Source: an uncultured Lachnospiraceae bacterium
GTDB lineage: Bacteria > Bacillota > Clostridia > Lachnospirales > Lachnospiraceae
Reading direction: 5' to 3'
DNA length: 57,941 nt
Assembly (NCBI GenBank): GCA_900317475.1
Contig: ONGY01000008.1
Coordinates: forward strand, 1 to 57,941
The notes under the pieces were generated by a model, which made no database searches, had not been told where the DNA came from, and saw nothing but the letters and a program-made list of their open reading frames with translations. The position numbers and the translations under genes are program-made. Numbering within the stretch: the stretch's first letter is position 1; each line of letters opens with the position of its first letter. Of this stretch, positions 19,122 through 27,609 are shown piece after piece.

Positions 19122-19373
19122 TGCAAAGAGCGCGGCACGGCACTGCGCGGAATCGGCTCGCCGCATACACCGCGGGATTATGTCTGGGATATCAGCCTCG
19201 CGATCCAGGGCCTTACCTCGACCGACATGGAGATGATGGCGGAGAATGACAATGGAACAAACATGATGCACGAAGGCATCAACGTAAATGATCCGTCAAA
19301 ATATACACGTCCGTGGTTTTCCTGGGCGAACTCCATGTTCTGTGAGCTCGTGCTGGATGTGTGTGATTTGTAA
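19122..19373 (+). pseudogene. GH125 exo-alpha-mannosidase relic (C-terminal fragment)
   Basis: An 84-codon open stretch after a TGA, ending at TAA 19371-19373, with no start or ribosome site. It reads 'GIGSPHTPRDYVWDISLAI', then 'GTNMMHEGINVNDPSKYT' and 'RPWFSWANSMFCELVLD', the conserved C-terminal end of metal-independent alpha-mannosidase (GH125). About a dozen residues are missing between 'LTSTDMEMMAE' and 'NDNGTNMMHEG', so the fragment also carries an internal deletion. It overlaps the upstream region of the TPR gene and lies antisense to nothing else. A decayed catabolic gene. Confidence 0.82.
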
Positions 19374-19393
19374 GATGTGTGCGGATCCTGTCT

Positions 19394-21445
19394 TCAGTTC
19401 CTGCTCCAGATGGCACTCAATGTGACGGACGGAATGCGTGCGCGGTAGACCGTGGTTCCCGAGTGTTCGTTTGTCGTAAGGTACATGTAGTCGCCGTCGA
19501 GGCTGATGTCCTCGATTTCATCGGACAGGTCGATGGAGAATACACCAAGGTATTCGCCCTCATGCGTAAAAACACTGATGCGCTGCCGGTTTTTCCAGTT
19601 GTAGTCACGGAAGCCGGCGCTCACAGCATAAATGAAGGTTCCGTCGGAAGCGATTCCCTGTGAACTGTAATTTTCGTAATAGTCATCGACAGCCGTGATG
19701 GAGAGTGTTTTCATTTCTTCATTGAGAACGCACAGTGAATTGCGGCTGTCGTTTCCTTTTCCGATGACATAGAAGTATCCACTGCTCCAGCTGATGGCCC
19801 AGATGTGGGAGAGCAGCGGGAAGTTCCACTCGCGGATCTCATTCAGGCCTTCGTCAAGCTCCATGACGCCGCTCGGATACCCCTCGCACTGGCCGCCCTC
19901 TGCAACATAAAGGTGGCCGTTGTCCTCGCAGTAGCAGATGCTGTTCGCATGATCGAAAGGAAGATTGCGGACAGATTTTACGACTTTTCCGGTTGAGAGA
20001 TCGTACTTGACCAGAATGTTCTCATAATGACTGAGATCACCCTTGTTATAGGCCCCGTCGTTGATGATGGAGGCACTCACGAGATACGTTGTCCCGTCCT
20101 TTGTGTAGACGCACGATCCCTGCGTGCTGCGGAAAGTATATTTATCGTTCTCCGGTTTTCCGTTGTCGACCGTGAGGGTCTTTGTCGAAGCAGTGTCGCC
20201 TGTTTTCAGACTCGTGACGACCTCTCCATCGTCAAAACTCCTTCCGGTCTGATGGTCAAACCATCCCCGGAACCAATAATCTTCTCTGTAAAAGCGATTC
20301 TTATCAAGCGCCGCCGGTGTGTTGTAGTAAGCATACATATCGGTGACGTTTTTGTTATAGATTCCATTTCCGTCAAAATGAATGACGTACAGCTGCGGCT
20401 CCCACAGAGCATAAAGTGTGATGGAACTGTCAAAGGAGACGGAGGACTGATCGGTGTACTCTGCGGCGACCGTTTTATCTTCTGAACCGGAGCCCCCGGA
20501 GCTGGAGACGGAGTTTCCGGCGCCGGAACCGGAACCACTGGCACCGGAACCGGAGTTTTCGGTGTTGGAATCGGAGGCACCCGCACTGGAATCGGAAAAA
20601 GTATTTCCGAGTGCGTCGATTCCGGGCGTCGTCACCCAGCCGCGGAATATGTATCCGAACCGTTCATACGTGCAGGCAGGAAGTGTGAACTTCGAGCCAG
20701 CTGACTCTGTCAGCGCATCCATAGATCCCGTACCGCCGTTCGCATCAAAGGTGACGGTGATATACGAGGCATTCGGGGCAGCCGCACTGCCGTCGGCGGT
20801 TTCCGAACTGCCGCCCGTGCTGTTCGAAGCCGCGTGAAGCGGAACTGTGAGCAGAGCACAAAGAAGGAAGGATATGGCAGCAATCCACGGAGCCGGCATT
20901 CCGTGATCTGTATCTTTCCCTTTTTTTCCTCTATGAAATTTCTTCCAGTGAAAAAGCCAGTAGACAAGCGAGCCGCAGGCACCGCCGGCGGAATCTGCAC
21001 AAATATCGATCAGCTGAAACGTGCGGCCGGGTACGAAGAGCTGATGAATCTCATCGGACAGAGAGTAGCAGCAGGCAATGAGAATTGGAATAAAGAGACA
21101 GCGCCGGCCGCGGATTCCATTGTGTGCAAGCCCAAATGCAAGAAAAAAACCGAAGACGGCGTATTCGGTGAAATGTGCGCATTCCCGGACGATCGGCTCA
21201 TAGACTGCGACGAGCCGCATCAGTTCAGCATAGGCAGGCTTTTCCCCTTTTGCCGCATCATAGATATTGAGAATGAGCCTTGTCACAAACTGCGATGTCT
21301 CTGTGCTGTCATCGGAAGGCTGCGCAGAAAACAAGAAGATAATTACCGCAAGAGCGATCGCAGGCAAAAGGAAAGCAAAGCGCACCGCAAAATCGTCGCT
21401 GCATACCTGCTTCCTGCTGTTTTGATTTCTGATATTAAAAAACAT
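19394..21445 (-). CDS. VanZ-domain protein fused to InlB-type repeats and a beta-propeller
   Basis: Unusual membrane protein of 683 residues. Residues 1-170 form a VanZ-like domain with four spans and the motif 'SDEIHQLFVPGRT'. Met183 begins a second signal-like segment (186-206, 'WIAAISFLLCALLTVP'), which would put the rest outside the cell. Then come two InlB B-repeat-like units ('VTFDANGGTG...RGWVTTPG', 'YVIHFDGNG...RGWFDHQTG'), the first interrupted by a Ser/Gly linker (about 284-323). A beta-propeller-like region ('GHLYVAEGG', 'SSGYFYVIGKG', 'DGTFIYAVSAG') ends the protein. The start ATG has AGAGGAAGAG upstream. It may be a natural fusion of two adjacent genes. Confidence 0.8.
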   Translation of the reverse strand: MFFNIRNQNSRKQVCSDDFAVRFAFLLPAIALAVIIFLFSAQPSDDSTETSQFVTRLILNIYDAAKGEKPAYAELMRLVAVYEPIVRECAHFTEYAVFGFFLAFGLAHNGIRGRRCLFIPILIACCYSLSDEIHQLFVPGRTFQLIDICADSAGGACGSLVYWLFHWKKFHRGKKGKDTDHGMPAPWIAAISFLLCALLTVPLHAASNSTGGSSETADGSAAAPNASYITVTFDANGGTGSMDALTESAGSKFTLPACTYERFGYIFRGWVTTPGIDALGNTFSDSSAGASDSNTENSGSGASGSGSGAGNSVSSSGGSGSEDKTVAAEYTDQSSVSFDSSITLYALWEPQLYVIHFDGNGIYNKNVTDMYAYYNTPAALDKNRFYREDYWFRGWFDHQTGRSFDDGEVVTSLKTGDTASTKTLTVDNGKPENDKYTFRSTQGSCVYTKDGTTYLVSASIINDGAYNKGDLSHYENILVKYDLSTGKVVKSVRNLPFDHANSICYCEDNGHLYVAEGGQCEGYPSGVMELDEGLNEIREWNFPLLSHIWAISWSSGYFYVIGKGNDSRNSLCVLNEEMKTLSITAVDDYYENYSSQGIASDGTFIYAVSAGFRDYNWKNRQRISVFTHEGEYLGVFSIDLSDEIEDISLDGDYMYLTTNEHSGTTVYRARIPSVTLSAIWSRN

Positions 21446-21718
21446 TCTCTTCCTCTAATCACACGGACCTTTATTTGAGATTTCTATTATAGCGAATTTT
21501 GCCGCAGATTTTACATAGAGCCAGGGTGCCTGGTGATTATTCAAAGATTTTCAGCAGACCTTGTGAGTTCTCAGGAGCGGGTTTCAATTTGGCCTGTGAT
21601 GCCAATGGTGTGAATGGTCAGCGAATGTCATGCAGGCGAAATGTCATGCGGGCCAGCGGCTCCGGAAATTGTCACAACATTCCAGGCAAATTCAGAATCG
21701 ATTTAAGCGGTCTTTACA

Positions 21719-21748
21719 TTGAAACTTGCTGTTTATTACTGGTATAAT
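21719..21748 (+). promoter_or_regulatory. Extended -10 promoter, probably for purL
   Basis: TTGAAA (21719-21724), 18-bp spacer, and TGG-TATAAT (extended -10, 21740-21748). This would give purL a leader of nearly 390 nt. Confidence 0.6.
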
Positions 21749-22062
21749 TTCGCTAAGAGTGCCATCTGCAGGAGAAGGAACCGACAGAATCGCAATAAGG
21801 GTGTGTGATTTTTCAAGAATTTCTCAGCCGGCGGAAAGGTTAGTATGAAGTGCTGCAGGAGTATTCCTGGGGCATTTTTTCTTATATCGGCAGTAAAGTA
21901 TCGAAACTTCGCTGGACGGCATCAAGGAAGAGCACCAAATAAGACAGCATCCCAGGCCAGTTTTTCATAGCATTGCATCATTACATTATTAAACAAACAT
22001 CACGATCACATGAGTCAGCTCTAATGCTGAGCAGTGAAAAAGCTGCATAAGCATTTATATAA

Positions 22063-22106
22063 AGAAGCACCGGAGCGGAGCATATCAGTTCCAGAAGCAC
22101 CGGAGC
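22063..22106 (+). repeat. 14-bp direct repeat before purL
   Basis: AGAAGCACCGGAGC occurs at 22063-22076 and 22093-22106, 30 bp apart, within 80 bp of the purL start. It may be a regulator site or a small duplication. Confidence 0.75.
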
Positions 22107-22144
22107 ATACACGCTATGCCAAATTAAGCGGAGAAGGAGATTAA

Positions 22145-25100
22145 ATGGCAGTACGGCGAATTTATGTAGAGAAGAAACAGCCCTATGCGGGGGATGCGAG
22201 GGCCCTGATGGGAGACCTGAAGAGTTTCCTCGGTGTTACAGGCATCACGAATGTCCGGAAACTGATCCGCTACGATGTGGAGAATGTCTCGGACGATGTC
22301 TTTGAACTTGCCTGCCGGACCGTGTTCTCAGAGCCGCCGGTCGACATCCTCTACAGGGAGACGATCGATATTCCGGAAGGGGCGCGTGTCTTCAGCGTTG
22401 AGGCGCTTCCAGGGCAGTTCGATCAGAGAGCGGATTCCGCGCAGCAGTGCATCCAGTTCATCCGCGAGAGCGAGAATCCGACCGTCGTGACCGCCGTCAC
22501 CTACATTCTGGAGGGCGAAATCAGTGATGAGGAATTCGCCCGCGTCAAAACTTACTGCATCAACCCGGTTGATTCCAGAGAGACCGGAATGGAGAAGCCC
22601 GCGACACTGAAGATCCAGCATCCGGTTCCGGCAGATGTCGAAATCATGGAAGGCTTCCGGACGATGCCGGAAGAAAATTTCCGGGCACTCTATGATTCGC
22701 TTGGCCTTGCGATGACCTATGCGGATTTCAAATTCATCCGTGAATATTTCCGCGGAAACTTCGACGGCAAAGTCGACCGCGATCCCACCATCACCGAGAT
22801 CCGCGTGCTCGATACCTACTGGTCTGATCACTGCCGCCACACCACCTTTGCAACAGAACTGAAAAACGTGAGTTTTGACGATGGCTATTACAGGACGCCG
22901 ATGGAGCTTTCCTGGCAGAGCTATCTCGACACTTTCAAGGAAATTAAGAAGCTGAAGGCAGACGGCGTACTGACGGACATGGAAGAGTCCGAAGAAAACA
23001 ACGCCTGCACGGTCATCGTTCCGCTTGAGGCGGACTACGGGAATGGCCCGGTGACCGAGGAATGGCTGATCTTTTTCAAGAACGAGACTCACAACCACCC
23101 CACCGAAATCGAGCCTTTCGGCGGCGCGGCGACATGCCTTGGCGGCGCGATCCGGGACCCGCTTTCCGGCCGCGGCTATGTCTATCAGGCGATGCGTGTG
23201 ACGGGAGCCGCGGATCCGACAATTCCGGTTGCTGACACGCTGAAGGGCAAGCTGCCGCAGAAGAAGATTGTCCGCGAAGCGGCGCACGGCTATTCGAGTT
23301 ACGGCAACCAGATCGGACTGGCGACCGGCCACGTGACAGAAATTTATCATCCGAATTATGTCGCCAAGCGCATGGAGATCGGTGCTGTCATGGGAGCCGC
23401 ACCCAGAAGCGCTGTTCAGCGCAAAAGCTCAGACCCCGGCGATATCATCATTCTCCTTGGAGGCAGAACCGGCCGGGACGGAATCGGCGGTGCGACCGGA
23501 GCTTCCAAGGCACACAATACAAAATCTCTTTCCACCTGCGGTGCAGAGGTTCAGAAAGGCAATGCACCGACCGAGCGGAAGCTGCAGAGACTTTTCCGCA
23601 GGCCGGAGGTTGCACATCTTATCAAGAAGTGCAATGACTTTGGCGCCGGCGGTGTCTCGGTTGCAATCGGCGAGCTCGCAGACGGCCTCAAGGTAAATCT
23701 CGATCTTGTTCCAAAGAAGTATGAAGGCCTCGACGGAACGGAACTTGCGATCTCCGAGTCCCAGGAGCGCATGGCGGTTGTCGTGGATCCGAAGGACAAG
23801 GACCAGTTCCTTCAGTACGCGGCGGAGGAGAATCTGGAGGCGACGCCGCTTGCGGTTGTAACAGAAGAGCCGAACCTGGTTCTCATGTGGAGAAACAGGC
23901 CGATTGTCAACATCGCGCGCCGCTTCCTCGATACGAACGGTGCACATCAGGAATGCGATGTCGAGGTCCTCTCACCGAAGCAGGATGACAATTATCTCGA
24001 GAAAATCGCCTGTGCGAAGGTGGATGAAATCCTGAAGAAGGATGATACCGATTTCGCGGACGCATTCAAGGCACAGCTCTCCGATCTCAACACCTGCTCG
24101 CAGAAGGGACTTGTCGAGATGTTCGACTCCTCCATCGGAGCTGCGACGGTCGACATGCCGTACGGCGGAAAATACCAGCGCACGAAGACCCAGACGATGG
24201 TTGCGAAGGTACCGGTTCATCACGGCGAGACGAAGACAGTAACGATGATGAGCTACGGCTTTGATCCGTATCTGTCGAGCTGGAGCCCGTATCACGGTGC
24301 GATTTATGCGGTCACGCAGTCCATTGCTAAGATCATCGCGGCCGGCGGCAGCAGGGATAAACTGCATTTCACATTCCAGGAATACTTCGGGCGCATGAAC
24401 GAGACACCGAGCCGGTGGAGCGAACCTTTCTCGGCACTGCTTGGCGCTTATGATGCACAGATCGGCTACGGTGTCGCGGCGGTCGGCGGCAAGGACTCGA
24501 TGTCCGGAACCTTCAACGACATTGATGTCCCTCCGACGCTGGTTTCCTTCGCGGTTGACATTGAGAACGTGGATCACATTATTACGGATGAAATCAAGGA
24601 CGAGGGTGATGTTCTCGTTGAGTTCCGCATCAACAAGGATGACTATGACATACCGGTATATTCCGATGTGCTTGCCCTCTATGACCGGATTCTCGGACTC
24701 ATCCGCCAGGGAAAGATCACGGCGGCCTATGCAGAAGACAGCTGCGGCGCAGCCCCCGCGGCGGCTCAGATGGCGTTCGGCAATCACTATGGAATTCACT
24801 TCACGAGCAAGAACGATCTGAAGGAGCTCTTTGAAAACGGACTCGGCAATATCCTCTGTGAGATGACTCCGGAGGATGCGGATGATCTCGCAGAGGAAGA
24901 ATGGGACTGCGGCGATTTCCGCATCATTGGAACGGTCACGGGAAGAGGCGAAGACGGGAACGCATGGTTCGACTGGAAGGACAGCGAAGTTTCTCTCAGC
25001 GAAGCCCTCAGTACCTGGGAGGCACCGCTCGAGAAGGTATTCCCGACCAGAGTGAGTGAGGACCGGAGCGAGGTCGAGTCCCCGATCTACGATGCGGCCG

Positions 25101-26014
25101 AGAACTTCGAAAAGAAAGAAGAAGAAATCCGGAATCAGGTCGGAGATACGGCTGCGGATGCGTTTGCGAAGAAGTACGATTCGAACGGTGTCGTCGTCTG
25201 CACGCACAAGATCGGTCAGCCGACGGTGTTCATTCCGGTCTTCCCCGGCAGCAACTGTGAATACGACAACGAAAAAGCATTTGAGGCCGCGGGTGCAAAG
25301 GTTGATATCCGTGTTTTTGCGAACCGCACGCCAGAGGACATTCTGAAGAGCGTTGACAGTTTCCGGGAAGGCATCCGGAACGCACAGATCGTCACCTTCC
25401 CGGGAGGATTCTCTGCAGGTGATGAACCGGACGGCTCAGCGAAATTCTTCGCGACCGCCTTCCGCGACGCAAAAATCCGTGATGCAATCGAAGATCTGCT
25501 GGACAACCGCGATGGTCTGGTGCTCGGCATCTGCAACGGTTTCCAGGCACTGATCAAGCTCGGACTTGTGCCGAACGGACAGATCACGGGACAGGATGAA
25601 AATTCGGCGACTCTGACTTTCAATACCATCGGCCGCCACATTTCGAAGGAAGCGTATATCCGCGTGGTTTCAAACAAGTCCCCGTGGCTGCAGAATGTCG
25701 ATCTCGGCGGAGTTTATGTGAACCCGGCATCCCACGGCGAAGGACGGTTTGTCGCGCCGGAAGACACGATCCGGAAACTTTTCGAGAATGGCCAGGTGGC
25801 AACGCAGTACTGCGATCCGGACGGCAATGTCTCGATGGATGAGGAATGGAATTTCAACGGCTCCTACCATGCGATTGAGGGCATTACCTCGCCGGACGGC
25901 CGTGTCCTCGGCAAGATGTGCCACAGCGAGCGCCGCGGAGACGGTGTCGCCATTAACATCATCGGCGTACAGGATATGAAGATCTTTGAATCCGGTGTGC
26001 AGTATTTCCTGTAA
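22145..26014 (+). CDS. purL: Phosphoribosylformylglycinamidine synthase, single-chain
   Basis: Purine biosynthesis step 4: FGAR + glutamine + ATP to FGAM. It has 1289 residues and carries synthetase and glutaminase in one chain, as in Gammaproteobacteria and many Clostridia, instead of separate PurL/PurQ/PurS. The ATP-grasp-unrelated synthetase core is seen in 'TYWSDHCRHTTFATEL' and 'ETHNHPTEIEPFGGAATC'. The C-terminal class I glutaminase has 'FPGGFSAGDE', Cys1130 in 'GICNGFQAL' and His/Glu in 'ASHGEGRF'. The start ATG follows GAGAAGGAG. carA and carB follow on the same strand with no clear terminator between. Complete. Confidence 0.96.
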   Translation: MAVRRIYVEKKQPYAGDARALMGDLKSFLGVTGITNVRKLIRYDVENVSDDVFELACRTVFSEPPVDILYRETIDIPEGARVFSVEALPGQFDQRADSAQQCIQFIRESENPTVVTAVTYILEGEISDEEFARVKTYCINPVDSRETGMEKPATLKIQHPVPADVEIMEGFRTMPEENFRALYDSLGLAMTYADFKFIREYFRGNFDGKVDRDPTITEIRVLDTYWSDHCRHTTFATELKNVSFDDGYYRTPMELSWQSYLDTFKEIKKLKADGVLTDMEESEENNACTVIVPLEADYGNGPVTEEWLIFFKNETHNHPTEIEPFGGAATCLGGAIRDPLSGRGYVYQAMRVTGAADPTIPVADTLKGKLPQKKIVREAAHGYSSYGNQIGLATGHVTEIYHPNYVAKRMEIGAVMGAAPRSAVQRKSSDPGDIIILLGGRTGRDGIGGATGASKAHNTKSLSTCGAEVQKGNAPTERKLQRLFRRPEVAHLIKKCNDFGAGGVSVAIGELADGLKVNLDLVPKKYEGLDGTELAISESQERMAVVVDPKDKDQFLQYAAEENLEATPLAVVTEEPNLVLMWRNRPIVNIARRFLDTNGAHQECDVEVLSPKQDDNYLEKIACAKVDEILKKDDTDFADAFKAQLSDLNTCSQKGLVEMFDSSIGAATVDMPYGGKYQRTKTQTMVAKVPVHHGETKTVTMMSYGFDPYLSSWSPYHGAIYAVTQSIAKIIAAGGSRDKLHFTFQEYFGRMNETPSRWSEPFSALLGAYDAQIGYGVAAVGGKDSMSGTFNDIDVPPTLVSFAVDIENVDHIITDEIKDEGDVLVEFRINKDDYDIPVYSDVLALYDRILGLIRQGKITAAYAEDSCGAAPAAAQMAFGNHYGIHFTSKNDLKELFENGLGNILCEMTPEDADDLAEEEWDCGDFRIIGTVTGRGEDGNAWFDWKDSEVSLSEALSTWEAPLEKVFPTRVSEDRSEVESPIYDAAENFEKKEEEIRNQVGDTAADAFAKKYDSNGVVVCTHKIGQPTVFIPVFPGSNCEYDNEKAFEAAGAKVDIRVFANRTPEDILKSVDSFREGIRNAQIVTFPGGFSAGDEPDGSAKFFATAFRDAKIRDAIEDLLDNRDGLVLGICNGFQALIKLGLVPNGQITGQDENSATLTFNTIGRHISKEAYIRVVSNKSPWLQNVDLGGVYVNPASHGEGRFVAPEDTIRKLFENGQVATQYCDPDGNVSMDEEWNFNGSYHAIEGITSPDGRVLGKMCHSERRGDGVAINIIGVQDMKIFESGVQYFL

Positions 26015-26176
26015 TATATATCAGTCTGCGGCACGTCCGGTGCTTCCGGATACAGATGGAACGCGGAAACAGCGTGACGAATGACGGTGCCGCGCGGCTG
26101 CATGGCGCAAAGTCCGGTGCGGCGTCGGGCGGCAGCAATTTTCGCAAGGACAAAGACGGATGAACAGAGGAAATCT

Positions 26177-27496
26177 ATGAAAGCATTTCTGATACTCGAA
26201 GACGGAACAGTTTTTACGGGAAGGCGGATCGGTGCGGACCGGGATGTCATCAGCGAGATCGTGTTCAACACGACAATGGCCGGCTATCCGGAGGTTCTTA
26301 CGGATCCTTCGTACGCGGGACAGTCGGTATGTATGACCTATCCGCTGATCGGCAATTACGGCATCTGTTTTGACGACTGTGAGTCGGACCGGCCGTGGAT
26401 GGACGCGCTGATTGTGCACGAGGCGGCACGCGAGCCGAGCAATTTCCGCTCGGATATGTCGCTTCTGCAGTTTATGGAGAAATACAGCCTGCCGGGCATC
26501 GAGGGAATCGATACGCGAAAACTCACGAAGATTCTCCGGGAGAAGGGCACGATGAACGGCTGCATCACCTCCAATGAGAATTACAGCCTCGATGAGATCC
26601 TTCCGAAACTGAAGGCGTATACCTGCGGCCATGTTGTTGAGAAGGTCACGTGCCGTGAGAAATACAGGATAAAGGGAGCTTCATCGCTTGCCGACAATGC
26701 CCCGATCACCGGAAGTGCGGTGTTCAATCCGGACCGGTTCGCGGAAGAAGAGGACCGGTATGCGGAGGATGAAGGCGCCATCGGAGCGACCTCGAGCGTT
26801 CCGGACAAGAACGGATTTGTCCACTGGGCGACGGTCCCGGGAAGCCGTCCGGAGCATGAGAAAAAGCCTTCCCTTGTGAAGAAGCTCAACGGAATCCGCC
26901 CGGACGGACGGCACCTCAAAATCGCTCTCATGGACTACGGCGCGAAGAGAAACATTGCCGCTTCCCTGGCAGCCAGAGGATGCGATGTCACGGTCTACCC
27001 GGCGCTTACGCCGGCAATGGATGTCCTTGCGGATGATCCGGACGGCATCATGCTCTCCAACGGCCCCGGCGATCCGAAGGAGTGCAGAGGCATGATCTCC
27101 GAGATCCGCAAATTCTACGCAAGCGGCGTCCCGATTTTTGCGATCTGTCTCGGCCACCAGCTGATGGCTCTCGCGACCGGCGCAGACACATATAAGCTCA
27201 AGTACGGCCACCGCGGCGGCAACCATCCAGTGAAGGATCTTGAGACCGGACGCGTCTACATCTCTTCGCAGAATCACGGCTATGCGGTGGACACGAAGTC
27301 ACTCGACCCGGCTGTTGCGGTTCCCGCGTTTGTCAACGTAAACGACGGGACGAACGAAGGCCTCCGCTACCTTGACAAAAATATTTTTACGGTCCAGTTC
27401 CATCCGGAAGCCTGCGCAGGTCCGCAGGATTCGGATTATCTGTTTGACCGTTTCATTGACATGATCTATAAGGCGGAACACCGCACTTTCGGCTGA
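26177..27496 (+). CDS. carA: Carbamoyl-phosphate synthase small (glutaminase) chain, with insert
   Basis: Supplies ammonia from glutamine to CarB for arginine and pyrimidine synthesis. 439 residues against the usual 360-380. The N-terminal domain (1-165) and the class I glutaminase domain are normal, with Cys324 in 'FAICLGHQL' and His409/Glu411 in 'QFHPEAC'. The extra length is a charged insert at about residues 168-246, between the two domains, with no motif I recognise. The start is ATG 26177 behind CAGAGG; an upstream in-frame ATG at 26081 would add unrelated sequence. The last codons and the stop lie inside the first copy of a 25-bp tandem repeat. Confidence 0.94.
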   Translation: MKAFLILEDGTVFTGRRIGADRDVISEIVFNTTMAGYPEVLTDPSYAGQSVCMTYPLIGNYGICFDDCESDRPWMDALIVHEAAREPSNFRSDMSLLQFMEKYSLPGIEGIDTRKLTKILREKGTMNGCITSNENYSLDEILPKLKAYTCGHVVEKVTCREKYRIKGASSLADNAPITGSAVFNPDRFAEEEDRYAEDEGAIGATSSVPDKNGFVHWATVPGSRPEHEKKPSLVKKLNGIRPDGRHLKIALMDYGAKRNIAASLAARGCDVTVYPALTPAMDVLADDPDGIMLSNGPGDPKECRGMISEIRKFYASGVPIFAICLGHQLMALATGADTYKLKYGHRGGNHPVKDLETGRVYISSQNHGYAVDTKSLDPAVAVPAFVNVNDGTNEGLRYLDKNIFTVQFHPEACAGPQDSDYLFDRFIDMIYKAEHRTFG

Positions 27497-27562
27497 CGCC
27501 GAAGTGCTCACGTTCGGCTGACGCCGAAGTGCTCACGTTCGGCTGACGCCGAAGTGCTCACG
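27488..27562 (+). repeat. 25-bp tandem repeat, three copies, between carA and carB
   Basis: Three identical 25-bp units at 27488-27512, 27513-27537 and 27538-27562, with four bases of a fourth. Each begins TTCGGCTGACGCCGAA, a perfect 6-bp hairpin with a TGAC loop, then GTGCTCACG. The first copy holds the end of carA (Phe-Gly-stop), so the extra copies duplicate the gene's tail. The transcript would carry three small hairpins 48 bases ahead of carB. Confidence 0.93.
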
Positions 27563-27609
27563 TTCGACAAAACTGCATTCGCGGATCAAGCAGCGAGGTA
27601 TAAAAATCA

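Larger units (their letters stand above)
21446..22144. other. Long AT-richer intergenic region upstream of purL
   Basis: About 700 bp with no convincing gene and visibly lower GC than the neighbours. Short open frames lack ribosome sites and family resemblance. It holds the promoter at 21719, a weak hairpin (CAGGA/TCCTG near 21860 then six T), and a 14-bp direct repeat near purL. Purine and PRPP riboswitch core motifs were sought by eye and not found. Confidence 0.6.

Noticed and set aside
21499-21747. Open frame of 82 codons upstream of purL
   Set aside because: No ribosome site, no family resemblance, and the promoter at 21719 lies inside it.
21749-22140. Purine or PRPP riboswitch before purL
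   Set aside because: The core purine motif and ykkC-type motifs were not found by eye; a covariance-model search would be decisive.
27488-27562. CRISPR-like array
   Set aside because: The copies are directly tandem with no spacers and are copies of the carA tail.
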